Shown here: in pieces, positions 26,201 through 34,491 of the stretch
Layout: every line of letters begins with the position of its first letter
Position numbering within the stretch: the first letter of the stretch is position 1
Assembly (NCBI GenBank): GCA_016291495.1
Contig: JAEEXI010000017.1
Span: 1-64,000, forward strand
DNA: 64,000 nucleotides
Direction: 5' to 3'
Source of the DNA: Prevotella sp.
GTDB taxonomy: Bacteria > Bacteroidota > Bacteroidia > Bacteroidales > Bacteroidaceae
Notes under the pieces: generated by a model
What the model saw: only the letters and a program-made list of their open reading frames with translations
What the model was told of the DNA's origin: nothing
Database searches by the model: none
Translations under genes and position numbers: made by a program

Positions 26201-26669
26201 CTACAGCGGTGAAGGCAGAGGAATAGGCATATACCTCACCTTCAACAGCTGAGAACCAGAACGTGTCACTGAAGGTATAAATCAATGCACCCACCATGGC
26301 AGAACCCTCAATAGCGATGGTCTTGGCCAGTGTCAACTCACTCCAGTCCTTGACAAGCAGACGGCGCACCAGGTGCGAGATGGTCCAGAACAAGAACAGG
26401 ATGGTGGCGGCAGAAAGCAGCGCACTCATCATATTCACCATCCGTGCCACCTGTGTGGGGTCGCTGGTGAACTGTGAGAATAGGTTTGCCGTCAACATAA
26501 AGAACGGGGCACCGGGTGGGTGACCGACTTCAAGTTTATAACCTGTAGAGATAAATTCCGGGCAATCCCAGAAAGAGGCTGTTGGCTCAATCGTAGAACA
26601 ATAGACGAAGGCTGCAATCAGGAAACTGACCCATCCGAGAAGATTGTCTACCAGTCTAAAATTTTTCAT
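23271..26669 (-). CDS. GT117 / DUF2723 membrane protein
   Basis: A 1132-aa protein of the DUF2723 family (CAZy GT117), conserved across Bacteroidota. The N-terminal half is a multi-pass GT-C-like membrane domain that starts CSTIEPTASFWDCPEF and GYKLEVGHPPGAPFFML, where the acidic residue of FWDCPEF is the likely catalytic site by analogy with GT-C enzymes. The C-terminal half is soluble and ends in helical repeats (YCEKMLPEYNIPHNYTSGSLDMARAW). A role in transferring a lipid-linked sugar to surface proteins or glycans is plausible but unproven. The start at 26669 (MKNFRLVDNLLGW) is preferred; the upstream extension lies in a period-7 tract. A short heptad tract is also written into the coding region at 24626-24653. 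Confidence 0.85.
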   Translation of the reverse strand: MKNFRLVDNLLGWVSFLIAAFVYCSTIEPTASFWDCPEFISTGYKLEVGHPPGAPFFMLTANLFSQFTSDPTQVARMVNMMSALLSAATILFLFWTISHLVRRLLVKDWSELTLAKTIAIEGSAMVGALIYTFSDTFWFSAVEGEVYAYSSAFTAVVFWLILKWEDHADEPHSDRWLILIMYMTGLSIGVHLLNLLCLPAIVLVYYYRKFPQSLPRKDLYGSLIALGISIVILAAVLYGVVPGIVQVGGWFELLFVNVLGCPFNTGEIIYIFLLIAITIWAIYETHRDVSEKKQNIAFLMSVAMLGIPFYGHGWSAVIIGIVVLAVMWFILQYKQKDGLLVTSRIKNTSLLCMLMLMIGYSSYALIVIRSSANPPMDQNSPEDIFTLGEYLGREQYGQRPLFYGQAYTSQVALEKDGEYCRPVMKKGAPVWQRKEKASPDEKDEYFVVRNKDEYQYAQNMFFPRMYSSAHRAAYESWMGGSIDGHEEMYDRCGEMINVKVPNQVENIRFFLSYQCNWMYWRYFMWNFAGRQNDIQGNGELEHGNWLSGFDWFDNWRLGDQNTLPDELKENKGHNVFYCLPLLLGLIGLFWQSWYTRKNRITVDGKEKTEIEPVGIRQFWVVFFLFFMTGLAIVIYLNQTPMQPRERDYAYAGSFYAFAIWCGMGVAALFDLIREKVKVNSEKFATAMAAIVCIACLFVPIQMASQTWDDHDRSGRYTCRDFGQNYLMSLQDEGNPIIFTNGDNDTFPLWYNQDVEGVRTDARVCNLSYLQTDWYIDQMRRPAYDSPSVPISWERIEYCSGTNEYVSIEPDMKQAILDFYKQNPEEARQQFGEDPFELKNVLKYWVRSKNKELHVIPTDTLYMTIDKEAVRQSGMMMATDSIPDKMTISLKGKSALYKGDLMILEMLSECNWKRPIYVAVSVGDENYINLGDNTVTEGLAYRITPFTTNAEGAKNFDTKRTYDNVMHRFKFGGVNTKGVYLDETVMRMCYTHRRIMAKLAIQLVSEEKDKEAAEVLRYCEKMLPEYNIPHNYTSGSLDMARAWAAIGNQQEAMKLINLLWKNSAQYVAWYCNLDDQQFNLSEDSCYMHLYILNQLLQLGETIDEKWGEKHETIINNMLDAFQGKGGNLGGQGQ
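24626..24653. repeat. In-frame period-7 tract inside the GT117 gene
   Basis: Heptads TTTCACT, ATTTACT, TTTACCT, TTTCCCT on the plus strand, encoding REKVKVNSEK on the minus strand at the border between the membrane and soluble parts. Confidence 0.5.
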
Positions 26670-26717
26670 TATTATTGTTAAGTTTTTTATTCTAACCTGC
26701 AAAGGTAATGCTTTTAT

Positions 26718-26745
26718 ATTGACCATTGACCATTGACCATTGAAC
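26718..26745. repeat. Period-7 tract upstream of GT117
   Basis: Three ATTGACC units and one ATTGAAC, followed by an A/T run, fill the gap between the DedA-like gene and GT117. Confidence 0.75.
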
Positions 26746-26756
26746 ATTATTTTTTT

Positions 26757-27212
26757 TTAACCAATAAGAAGGTTCGCACCATAAATAAGGACCACATAAC
26801 GCAGGAATTTGCCAATGGTGATACTCAGGATGGAGATAGGGATGTTGGCACGCATCAGTCCCAAGACAATGGTGATGGCACTTCCGAGGATGGGTACGAA
26901 GGCGAAGAATCCCATCCAGGCTCCTCTGCCGCCCATGAAGCGTGTCGCTTTGTCAAGGCTCTCCTGACTGACATGCAGGTATTTCTCTATCCATTCCAGC
27001 TTTCCCATGTGTCCGATGGTGAAGTTGAACATACCACCAGCCACATTACCAATGGTACCATAGACAATCAGTAGCCAAGGGTCCAGTCCTGCAGCCAGAA
27101 GTCCCATCATGACAGCCTCGCTGGAGAAAGGGAAGAATGAGCCGGCGATAAAAGCAGTGATAAGCATGCCCCAGTAGCCGTAACTAATCAGAAGAGCGAT
27201 GATAACATCCAT
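26757..27212 (-). CDS. DedA/YqaA-family small membrane protein (VTT domain)
   Basis: A 151-aa inner-membrane protein of the YqaA/DedA type. It has FIAGSFFPFSSEAVMMGLLAAG (the reentrant-helix E motif), GTIGNVAGGMFNFTIGHMGK and the second half motif FFAFVPILGSAITIVLGLMRANI. DedA-superfamily members move or scramble lipid carriers such as undecaprenyl phosphate, which would fit the flanking envelope genes. The gene overlaps the upstream membrane-protein gene by 25 bases. Confidence 0.8.
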   Translation of the reverse strand: MDVIIALLISYGYWGMLITAFIAGSFFPFSSEAVMMGLLAAGLDPWLLIVYGTIGNVAGGMFNFTIGHMGKLEWIEKYLHVSQESLDKATRFMGGRGAWMGFFAFVPILGSAITIVLGLMRANIPISILSITIGKFLRYVVLIYGANLLIG

Positions 27213-28144
27213 AAATGATAGATCGTTATGGCTAGTGCCGAAATGGTAATGATATAGAAAATGATATTGGTCACTCGTTCCTGAGTGAGGGTGATGAAGT
27301 GGGCTACCAGTGGGGTGGTATTGATGATCATTAGACGTATCAGGATGGTGGCATGTTGTGGCTGAAGACAGAAAAACAGAAAAGTCAGTAAATCCATCCA
27401 GATAAAGATATCATACAGTTGGCGAATACGGAATTTGTCTTGGTAACTGGTCCGCCAATAATGTACCATACCAATGATGGCAATGATGAAGAGAAAGACA
27501 ACCGTTACTAGCTGACTGGTACTGAGACAGGAGAAATCGAATGGAAGGCAGAAGTCGGTTAACTGTTTGAAATGTGCGATGAGTGGTGCGAAATCTTCCT
27601 GATATAAAAACCAGCAAGCCACAAACCAGTAGGGCGTGACCAGTCCCATCAGTGATGAGAGAAAAGTCCTCCAGGAAAGTGATTGCAGTTTAGTCAACAT
27701 CATCAGCCAAAGGATGGGGATATAATAGATCATATGGATCTCGCAGAGACTAACCAGTCCAATGCATAGGAATCCATAATAAGTCAGTCCTGCGGAATTC
27801 TTGTCTTGATAAGTGTAGAACAAAATCAAGTAAGTCGCAATACAAAAAAGTTGACAGATAGATTCCAGAAGGGTGGGAAACAGGAAACAGGCGGTACAGG
27901 AGAGTACTAAAAAGGCGCTTGATACCATTCTGGAATAGATACGGATAAGCGCATTGGTATTGTTAAGTACCAACATCAAGAAAGCTGAGAGGGAAAAACA
28001 GCCGAACTGTATCCACCAGCCTTCTTGAGTCAGTCCGCAAAGCAACCAAATGCCTATCGCATATAATGAGGCGAATGGTAGTGTCAGTCTGCTTTCCGCA
28101 ACCTTGTTCTGTAATCGTTTCTTCCTCACTTTTTCACTCTTCAC
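27188..28144 (-). CDS. Multi-pass membrane protein of unknown function
   Basis: A 318-aa protein with about nine hydrophobic segments and a basic head (MKSEKVRKKRLQNK). I do not recognise a family. It follows purD and precedes the DedA-like gene, an arrangement reminiscent of DUF6427-type membrane proteins in Bacteroidota; this is only a suggestion. No ATG lies in frame near the N-terminus, so the start is probably GTG at 28144. That codon and the first residues are written by a period-7 tract (28127-28154). Confidence 0.65.
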   Translation of the reverse strand: MKSEKVRKKRLQNKVAESRLTLPFASLYAIGIWLLCGLTQEGWWIQFGCFSLSAFLMLVLNNTNALIRIYSRMVSSAFLVLSCTACFLFPTLLESICQLFCIATYLILFYTYQDKNSAGLTYYGFLCIGLVSLCEIHMIYYIPILWLMMLTKLQSLSWRTFLSSLMGLVTPYWFVACWFLYQEDFAPLIAHFKQLTDFCLPFDFSCLSTSQLVTVVFLFIIAIIGMVHYWRTSYQDKFRIRQLYDIFIWMDLLTFLFFCLQPQHATILIRLMIINTTPLVAHFITLTQERVTNIIFYIITISALAITIYHLWMLSSLF

Positions 28145-28154
28145 TCATCACTTT
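28127..28154. repeat. Period-7 tract at the start of the membrane-protein gene
   Basis: TCAC recurs at 28127, 28134, 28141 and 28148, exactly seven bases apart. On the minus strand the tract supplies the GTG start and the residues KSEKV. Confidence 0.6.
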
Positions 28155-28161
28155 AGCCTTC

Positions 28162-29469
28162 TCAAAGGTCTGCTCCAATGTCACGACGGAAATACTTATC
28201 GGTAAATTGTATTTTCTGTGCTTCTTCGAAAGACTTTTGCAAAGCTTCTGCTTTGTCTTTTCCATAAGAAGAAACAGCGATGACACGACCACCGTTGGTG
28301 ACAACCTGTCCGTCTTTTAATGCCGTTCCACTATGGAAGACAATGGTGTCAGAGGTGAGTGGTGAGAGGTGAGAGGTGAGAGGAATGCCTGTGATGGGAT
28401 ACCCCTTCTTGTATTCCTGCGGATAGCCGCCGCTTACCAGCATCACACAGACAGCAGCACGCTCGTCGAATGTAATAGCGCGCTGGTCGAGATTGCCTTC
28501 TGCCACACCCTCAAACAGGTCAACAAGGTCACTCTTCAATCGTAGCATCACACTCTCTGTCTCTGGGTCTCCCATACGACAGTTGTACTCGATGACGTAA
28601 GGCTCGGGTTCCCCGTTGGGCGTATTTGTCCTGTTAATCAGTCCGAAGAAAATGAAACCCTTGTAATCGATGCCATCAGCTTTCAGGCCCTCAACAGTCG
28701 GACGGATAATGCGGTCCTCTACTTTCTGCATCCATTCCTTCGTGGCAAAGGGTACAGGTGTCACACTGCCCATTCCTCCCGTGTTCAGACCGGTGTCATG
28801 CTCACCGATACGCTTATAGTCTTTGGCTTCGGGCAGTATCTTATAATGGTCTCCATCGGTCAGCACGAACACAGAACACTCGATGCCGCTCATGAATTCC
28901 TCGATAACCACACGGCTCGATGCATTGCCGAACATACCACCTAGCATCTCTTTCAACTCCTTCTTGGCTTCGTCGAGGGTGGGGAGAATGAGTACACCCT
29001 TACCGGCACACAGACCGTCAGCTTTGAGGACATAGGGTGCTTCTAGCGTCTCTAGAAATGCCAGCCCCTCCTGAAGATGCTCACCGTCAAAGGTCTGATA
29101 ACGGGCTGTGGGAATGTGGTGACGCTGCATGAAAGCCTTGGCGAAGTCTTTTGAGCCTTCCAATACAGCACCAGCCTTAGATGGACCAATCACGGGAATG
29201 TCCTTGGTACGCTCGTCCTGTTTCAGGTTGTCGTAGATGCCCTTTACCAAGGGGTCTTCGGGACCAACCACCACCATATTGATATCCTTAGCCACCACGA
29301 ATTGTTTGATGACCTCGAAGTCATCAGCCTTCATCGGTATGTTCGTACCACAATTGGCAGTACCAGCATTTCCTGGTGCAATATACAGTTTCTCACATTT
29401 TTCACTTTGAGCGATTTTCCAGGCCAGTGCATGCTCACGTCCACCACTGCCTAATAATAGTATCTTCAT
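28162..29469 (-). CDS. purD: Phosphoribosylamine-glycine ligase
   Basis: A 435-aa ATP-grasp enzyme of purine synthesis that makes glycinamide ribonucleotide. The N-terminus [18 protein letters not shown], the glycine-rich [31 protein letters not shown] and [12 protein letters not shown] are diagnostic. The oddity is in the C-terminal domain. Where homologues read roughly GIPL directly followed by a short linker to VFHAGT, this protein has [22 protein letters not shown]; the TSHLSPLTS is encoded by the heptad tract at 28347-28381. The gene is essential in minimal conditions, so the insertion must be tolerated. Confidence 0.95.
   Translation of the reverse strand: MKILLLGSGGREHALAWKIAQSEKCEKLYIAPGNAGTANCGTNIPMKADDFEVIKQFVVAKDINMVVVGPEDPLVKGIYDNLKQDERTKDIPVIGPSKAGAVLEGSKDFAKAFMQRHHIPTARYQTFDGEHLQEGLAFLETLEAPYVLKADGLCAGKGVLILPTLDEAKKELKEMLGGMFGNASSRVVIEEFMSGIECSVFVLTDGDHYKILPEAKDYKRIGEHDTGLNTGGMGSVTPVPFATKEWMQKVEDRIIRPTVEGLKADGIDYKGFIFFGLINRTNTPNGEPEPYVIEYNCRMGDPETESVMLRLKSDLVDLFEGVAEGNLDQRAITFDERAAVCVMLVSGGYPQEYKKGYPITGIPLTSHLSPLTSDTIVFHSGTALKDGQVVTNGGRVIAVSSYGKDKAEALQKSFEEAQKIQFTDKYFRRDIGADL
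28347..28381. repeat. In-frame period-7 tract inside purD
   Basis: Heptads GGTGTCA, GGTGAGT, GGTGAGA, GGTGAGA, GGTGAGA on the plus strand. Read on the coding strand, TCTCACC repeats give the cyclic peptide SHLSPLT. Confidence 0.8.
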
Positions 29470-29489
29470 CTTTGTTATTTTGATATTTG

Positions 29490-30719
29490 TTACAATTTTC
29501 CTTGTTCTCCTAAATACGAATCCTTAAATCCGAGGAAGTAGAGTACACCGTCAAGTCCGATGGTATTGATGCTTTGTTTGGCATTGGCCACCACACGGGG
29601 CTTGGCATGGAAGGCAATACCCAGACCTGCCTCACTGATCATCGGGAGGTCATTGGCTCCATCACCTACGGCTATGGTTTGGGCCAGATTCACTTTCTCA
29701 ACCTGGGCAATCAGTTTCAGCAACTCTGCTTTACGGTGCCCATCTACAATCTCACCCACATAGCGACCTGTCAGTTTTCCATCCTCACCAATTTCCAACT
29801 CGTTGGCATACACATAATCGATGCCGTATTTCCGTTGCAGGTGTTCTCCGAAATAGGTGAATCCTCCGCTGAGGATGGCAATCTTATAACCACAGGTCTT
29901 CAGGATATTCATCAGCCGGTCTACACCCTCCGTGATGGGCAGGTGCTCGGCAATGTCCTGCATGACACTGACGTCAAGTCCTTTCAGCAAAGCCACACGA
30001 CGGGTGAAACTCTCTTTGAAGTCTATCTCACCACGCATGGCACTTTCTGTAATAGCACGAACTTCAGCTCCCACACCATTGCGTTCTGCCAGTTCATCAA
30101 TACACTCCGTCTGGATGAGCGTGGAGTCCATATCGAAACAGATGAGGCGTCGCATACGACGGAACATATCGTCACGCTGGAATGAGAAGTCAATGCCCAT
30201 TTCCGCTGACAGTTTCATGAGTTCCGACTGCATCTCTTGTCGGTTGGCAGGCTCGCCACGCAGGGAGAACTGGATACAGGCACGGGTATGCTTGTCGAGC
30301 TGTTTGATGCTCTTACGACCTGTCAGGCGCAGAATGGAGTCGATATTCAGTCCTTGGTCAGCCAGAATCTGGGTGGCAGCTTGTATCTGGCGTGCTTCCA
30401 ACTGTCTTCCCAGCACCATGAGGATGTAGCGGTTCTTGCCTTGATGACTCACCCAGTCTTCATATTCATCGTCGCTAATCGGTGAGAAACCGATGTTCAC
30501 GCCTAGTTCGGTCGCCTTGAACAACAATTCCTTCATGGCAAATCCCGATTTTGTATCATCCATACGGATAAGGATACCTAACGAGAGCGTAGCGTGGATG
30601 TCGGCTTGTCCGATATCCAATATCTGTGCGTCATATTTGGCTAAGATGCCCATGACGCTTGCCGTCAGTCCAGGACGGTCTTGCCCTGTGATGCGGACTA
30701 ATATCTGTTCTTCTTTCAT
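29490..30719 (-). CDS. serB: Phosphoserine phosphatase with N-terminal ACT domains
   Basis: A 409-aa enzyme completing serine synthesis by dephosphorylating phosphoserine. An ACT domain opens the protein ([19 protein letters not shown]), a second ACT-like region spans about 95-160, and the HAD domain carries the nucleophile motif DMDST at 196-200, ILSGGFTYF (motif II) and [24 protein letters not shown] (motif III). The ACT domains suggest serine feedback. It starts next to a long heptad tract and lies 20 bases upstream of purD in the same direction. Confidence 0.94.
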   Translation of the reverse strand: MKEEQILVRITGQDRPGLTASVMGILAKYDAQILDIGQADIHATLSLGILIRMDDTKSGFAMKELLFKATELGVNIGFSPISDDEYEDWVSHQGKNRYILMVLGRQLEARQIQAATQILADQGLNIDSILRLTGRKSIKQLDKHTRACIQFSLRGEPANRQEMQSELMKLSAEMGIDFSFQRDDMFRRMRRLICFDMDSTLIQTECIDELAERNGVGAEVRAITESAMRGEIDFKESFTRRVALLKGLDVSVMQDIAEHLPITEGVDRLMNILKTCGYKIAILSGGFTYFGEHLQRKYGIDYVYANELEIGEDGKLTGRYVGEIVDGHRKAELLKLIAQVEKVNLAQTIAVGDGANDLPMISEAGLGIAFHAKPRVVANAKQSINTIGLDGVLYFLGFKDSYLGEQGKL

Positions 30720-30720
30720 A

Positions 30721-30797
30721 ATTATGAATTATGCATTATGAATTATGCATTAAGCATTATGAATTATGCATTATGAATTATGCATTAAGCATTATGA
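30721..30797. repeat. Long period-7 tract filling the gap between DPP-IV and serB genes
   Basis: Eleven heptads of three kinds, ATTATGA, ATTATGC and ATTAAGC, in the order A C A C G twice and then A, so a 35-base super-repeat is also visible. It occupies practically the whole intergenic space. Confidence 0.85.
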
Positions 30798-30798
30798 A

Positions 30799-32967
30799 TT
30801 ATTTAAGGTATTCTTCAAAATACTGGGTAATGCGCTCATGCAGATGCACACTGGCATGTCCCCGCATGTTATGCGGCTCACCAGGATAAACAAAGAAGTC
30901 GGGTTGGGTGCCAGCCTCTATGCAGGCCTTCAGGAACGCCAGACAGTGTTGTGGTACAACGGTCTTGTCGTTATAACCCGTAATAATCTGAAGCTTGCCC
31001 TTCAGGTTCTTGGCCTTCGCAAGCAGCGAAGTCTTCTCGTAGCCCTCCGGATTGGTCTGTGGCGTATCCATATACCGCTCACCATACATCACCTCATACC
31101 ATTTCCAGTCAATGACAGGTCCGCCAGCCACTCCCACCTTGAACACATCGGGATAGTTCAGCATCAGCGAGATAGTCATAAAACCGCCAAATGACCAACC
31201 ATGAATACCCAGTCGGTCCATATCGATGTAGGGCAGGGAACGCAGATAGTCCACTCCCTTCATCTGGTCTTGCATCTCTATTTGACCCAGTTGACGGAAA
31301 GTCGCCTGCTCAAAGTCACGCCCACGGTTCTCACTGCCTCTGTTGTCGAGGATGAAGACGATATACCCCTTCTGGGCCATATAGGTCTCCCATGACCGAC
31401 TGTGCCAGTGCCATGTCGCTTCTACGTTATGGGCATGAGGACCGCCATAGACATAGACCACGGTGGGATATTTTTTCGTGGCATCGAAGTCATGAGGTTT
31501 CACCATTCTGTAGTAAAGGTTAGTCTCACCGTCTGCAGCCTTGATGCTTCCGCTTTCGAAGATGGGTTGCTGATAGCCTTTCCAGGGGTCTTCTGCAGTC
31601 AACAGACGTTGTGTCTTTGCTGTCTTCACCTCCACGAGGTCAATGTTACGTGGCACGTCAGGTGCTGTATATCTGTCGTAGAAATAGTATCCGCTTCCAG
31701 ACACCATGGCATGGTGAGAACCACGTCCGTTGTCAAGTAGTGTTCGCTTACCTGTGGCGATATGGACGCTATAGGTGTTACGTTGCAGCGGGTGCACCTC
31801 ATTAGAGGCATATAGGATGCTTTTCTGTTGCTCGTTGAAGCCCAGCACCTCCTGTACCACCCATGCTCCACGGGTGAGTTGCTTGACGAGTTCTCCTTTT
31901 ACGTTGTATAGATAGAGATGGTTATAGCCGTCGCGCTGACTCTGTAGGATGAACTTCGTGGCATCCCAGGGCAGGAACTGGATGGGATGCAGCGGTTCTA
32001 CGTATTTGTCGCTGGTCTCCCTATAGAGTGCTGCTTTCTTTTCTCCTGTAGCCGCATCATAGCTGACAAGTTGACAGTCTTTTTGGTCACGGTCGAGCTC
32101 AAACAGATAGATGGTTTTTGAATCAGGACTCCAGGCGATATTCGTGAAATAACGGTCTGTAGGATCACCTGTTTGCAGGTAAATCGTCTGATCCGTGTTG
32201 ATATCATAGATGCCTACGGCTACGATGTGGCTGGTTTCACCTGCCATTGGGTATTTGTCAGGCTCATGGGTTGCGATGCGGGTGTCCACCTCCACTTGCG
32301 GATAGTCTGTCACCATGCTTTGGTCCATACGATAGAATGCCAGTCGCTGCCCGTCAGGACTCCAAAAGGTTCCTTTTTCTATGCCGAACTCATTACGATG
32401 GACGGACTGTCCATAGACGATGTCACGACTGCCGTCTGTGGAGAGTTGATGTTTTTTCCCTTGATGGTCTGCCACGAACAACTGGTGGTCCTCTACGTAG
32501 GCTGTGGCTCTCGATGTGGAATTCCAGTCGTTGGCCTCCTGTCCTGAGATACTATCCTGCCAGATGACTTCCTTGGTCTGAAAGTCAATCAGTACGTAGG
32601 CCTTCCTGTTGCCTACTGCCACGATGGGCTTGTCAGGATAGGGGAATGTGGCATTCATCAAATGGCGTACGTATTTTGTATCATCGCTTTTTGCCCATTT
32701 GTTGATGTCGTCAAGTGTGAAGAGCGTGGTTTTCTTGCCTGTTTGGGTATCAATGGTATAGCACTCCTCTATATCTGTCTGTATCAGCTGGTCACCCCAC
32801 CAGGTCAGCCATAGGTTCTGAGGTTGAAGGTTACGGTAGTTTTTGCCACCGTAGTTGAGGTCCTCCAAAGTGAAAAGTCTGTCTTGGGCACTCATGGTGA
32901 GAGGTGAGAGGTAAACGGTGAAAAGTGAGAGAATAGCTAATGCTACCCAGTGTTTAATCTTCATCAT
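30799..32967 (-). CDS. Dipeptidyl peptidase IV (S9B prolyl peptidase)
   Basis: About 722 aa. An exported serine peptidase releasing X-Pro dipeptides; in oral and gut Bacteroidota such enzymes act in peptide nutrition. The beta-propeller part shows WSPDGQRLAFYRMD and WSPDSKTIYLFELD. The alpha/beta-hydrolase part shows the nucleophile HGWSFGGFM, the acid in ITGYNDKTV and the base in EPHNMRGH. The start is one of two adjacent ATGs (32967/32964), overlapping the end of the methyltransferase gene. The signal peptide core (SLFTVYLSPLT) is written by a heptad tract. Confidence 0.92.
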   Translation of the reverse strand: MMKIKHWVALAILSLFTVYLSPLTMSAQDRLFTLEDLNYGGKNYRNLQPQNLWLTWWGDQLIQTDIEECYTIDTQTGKKTTLFTLDDINKWAKSDDTKYVRHLMNATFPYPDKPIVAVGNRKAYVLIDFQTKEVIWQDSISGQEANDWNSTSRATAYVEDHQLFVADHQGKKHQLSTDGSRDIVYGQSVHRNEFGIEKGTFWSPDGQRLAFYRMDQSMVTDYPQVEVDTRIATHEPDKYPMAGETSHIVAVGIYDINTDQTIYLQTGDPTDRYFTNIAWSPDSKTIYLFELDRDQKDCQLVSYDAATGEKKAALYRETSDKYVEPLHPIQFLPWDATKFILQSQRDGYNHLYLYNVKGELVKQLTRGAWVVQEVLGFNEQQKSILYASNEVHPLQRNTYSVHIATGKRTLLDNGRGSHHAMVSGSGYYFYDRYTAPDVPRNIDLVEVKTAKTQRLLTAEDPWKGYQQPIFESGSIKAADGETNLYYRMVKPHDFDATKKYPTVVYVYGGPHAHNVEATWHWHSRSWETYMAQKGYIVFILDNRGSENRGRDFEQATFRQLGQIEMQDQMKGVDYLRSLPYIDMDRLGIHGWSFGGFMTISLMLNYPDVFKVGVAGGPVIDWKWYEVMYGERYMDTPQTNPEGYEKTSLLAKAKNLKGKLQIITGYNDKTVVPQHCLAFLKACIEAGTQPDFFVYPGEPHNMRGHASVHLHERITQYFEEYLK
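32896..32937. repeat. In-frame period-7 tract forming part of the DPP-IV signal peptide
   Basis: Heptads GGTGAGA, GGTGAGA, GGTAAAC, GGTGAAA, AGTGAGA, GAATAGC: 42 nt, or 14 codons, on the plus strand. The coding strand reads ILSLFTVYLSPLT, so the repeat supplies the hydrophobic export core. Confidence 0.8.
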
Positions 32968-34363
32968 GGTCACGATATCGTCGGTTGTTCTTTTTATAAG
33001 GTTTCTTGAAATCGCGAGAGGACTTGGCATCTCTGGATTCTCTGGGTTTCTTGGGTTCCTTCTTCTCCAGAGAACGGAACTTGAAAGAGCGGATGTCTGC
33101 CTCCTCATTCTCTTCCTGCTCCTCTATCCGTTTCTTAAACTCACGGTTTTGCCTGAAACGACGTTTTTCTGCCATTTGGCGCTTTTCCTCTTCCGTCTTC
33201 ATGATACCGCCTTCCGCACGGAAATCTTTCATTTTCCCGTCGAAGATCTGATATTTGCGGAACTCACATTCCAGACTGCCGTTGAAGAGGGGTATCTTGA
33301 TAGAGGGTTTCAGACCTATCTGATCGAAACATTCTTCCCGATAGCTTAACACCCAGGCATCATTATTCATGAACTGGTGTTTCAGTCGTTCACCGATCAT
33401 CTTGTATGTTCCCAACAGATCGGGAGTGGAAATGCGCTCCCCATAGGGTGGATTCGTTACCAGGATACTCTTCTGCTTGGGCTGAGTGAAATCCTTGAAG
33501 TCTTGTTCTGCTACAGTGATGTCATTCGTCAGTCCAGCTGCACGGACATTCAGACGGGCTGTATTGACAGCCTTGATGTCAATATCATAGCCATAAATAT
33601 GGTGCTTGAACTCCCGTTCCTTGGAGTCGTCGTTGTAAATCTCATCGAAGAGGTCGCGGTCGAAATCTTTCCATTTTTCGAAAGCGAACTCCTTGCGGAA
33701 GAGTCCAGGGGCCATGTTATGCGCGATCAGTGCTGCCTCGATGAGTAAGGTGCCACTGCCGCACATCGGATCAATGAAATCGGTATCTCCTTGCCAACCG
33801 GTCATCAGGATCATGCCAGCAGCAAGTACTTCGTTCAAGGGCGCCTCGACAGATTCTTGACGATAGCCGCGACGGTGAAGTGACTCACCACTGGAATCCA
33901 AGGAAAGCGTACATTTGTCTTCTGCAATATGGATATTCAGTCGGATATCCGGATTGGTGATAGAGATATTAGGACGCTTACCTGTCTTTTCACGGAATTG
34001 GTCGACAATGGCATCCTTGACTTTGTAGGTCACAAATTTCGAATGACGGAACTCGTCAGAGAAAACGACCGAGTCAACAGCGAAGGTCGTGTCCAGGTCC
34101 AGATATGCTGTCCAGTCAACCGTTTTTACTCCTTCATAGACATCATCTGCGGAAAGAGCCTTGAAATGCTTGATGGGTTTTAAAATTCGAATGGCAGTAT
34201 GCAACTGGAAATTGGCACGATACATCAACTCCTTATTACCTGTAAAGGAAACCATGCGGCGTCCTATTTGTACATTCTCTGCGCCCAGTTGCGTCAGTTC
34301 TTTCGCCAAGACAGGCTCAAGACCCATGAAGGTCTTGGCGATGAGTTCAAAATCTTGTGTCAT
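32954..34363 (-). CDS. THUMP-domain 23S rRNA guanine-N2 methyltransferase (RlmL-like)
   Basis: A 469-aa RNA methyltransferase. An N-terminal ferredoxin-like/THUMP region (residues 1-155) precedes a Rossmann-fold domain with the SAM site FIDPMCGSGTLLIEAALIA and the catalytic NPPYGER. Homologues methylate G2445 of 23S rRNA (RlmL) or related sites. The last 80 residues form a strongly basic, Arg/Lys-rich disordered tail, probably RNA-binding. It has its own promoter (-7 box at 34387-34394). Confidence 0.88.
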   Translation of the reverse strand: MTQDFELIAKTFMGLEPVLAKELTQLGAENVQIGRRMVSFTGNKELMYRANFQLHTAIRILKPIKHFKALSADDVYEGVKTVDWTAYLDLDTTFAVDSVVFSDEFRHSKFVTYKVKDAIVDQFREKTGKRPNISITNPDIRLNIHIAEDKCTLSLDSSGESLHRRGYRQESVEAPLNEVLAAGMILMTGWQGDTDFIDPMCGSGTLLIEAALIAHNMAPGLFRKEFAFEKWKDFDRDLFDEIYNDDSKEREFKHHIYGYDIDIKAVNTARLNVRAAGLTNDITVAEQDFKDFTQPKQKSILVTNPPYGERISTPDLLGTYKMIGERLKHQFMNNDAWVLSYREECFDQIGLKPSIKIPLFNGSLECEFRKYQIFDGKMKDFRAEGGIMKTEEEKRQMAEKRRFRQNREFKKRIEEQEENEEADIRSFKFRSLEKKEPKKPRESRDAKSSRDFKKPYKKNNRRYRDHDED

Positions 34364-34386
34364 GATATATTTATATAAATATGGTG

Positions 34387-34465
34387 CAAAGATAGTGCAA
34401 ATCGAATAAAATACAAAGAAAAACCGACTTTTTCTTCATTATTTTAAATCTTTTGTGTAATTTTG
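34387..34465. promoter_or_regulatory. Divergent promoters for the methyltransferase and histidine kinase genes
   Basis: On the minus strand TATCTTTG sits at 34394-34387 (about 23 bases before the methyltransferase ATG). On the plus strand TAATTTTG sits at 34458-34465 (27 bases before the kinase start). The 60 bases between them are AT-rich. Confidence 0.6.
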
Positions 34466-34491
34466 CCACCAATTGTTAATGGACATCTGTG

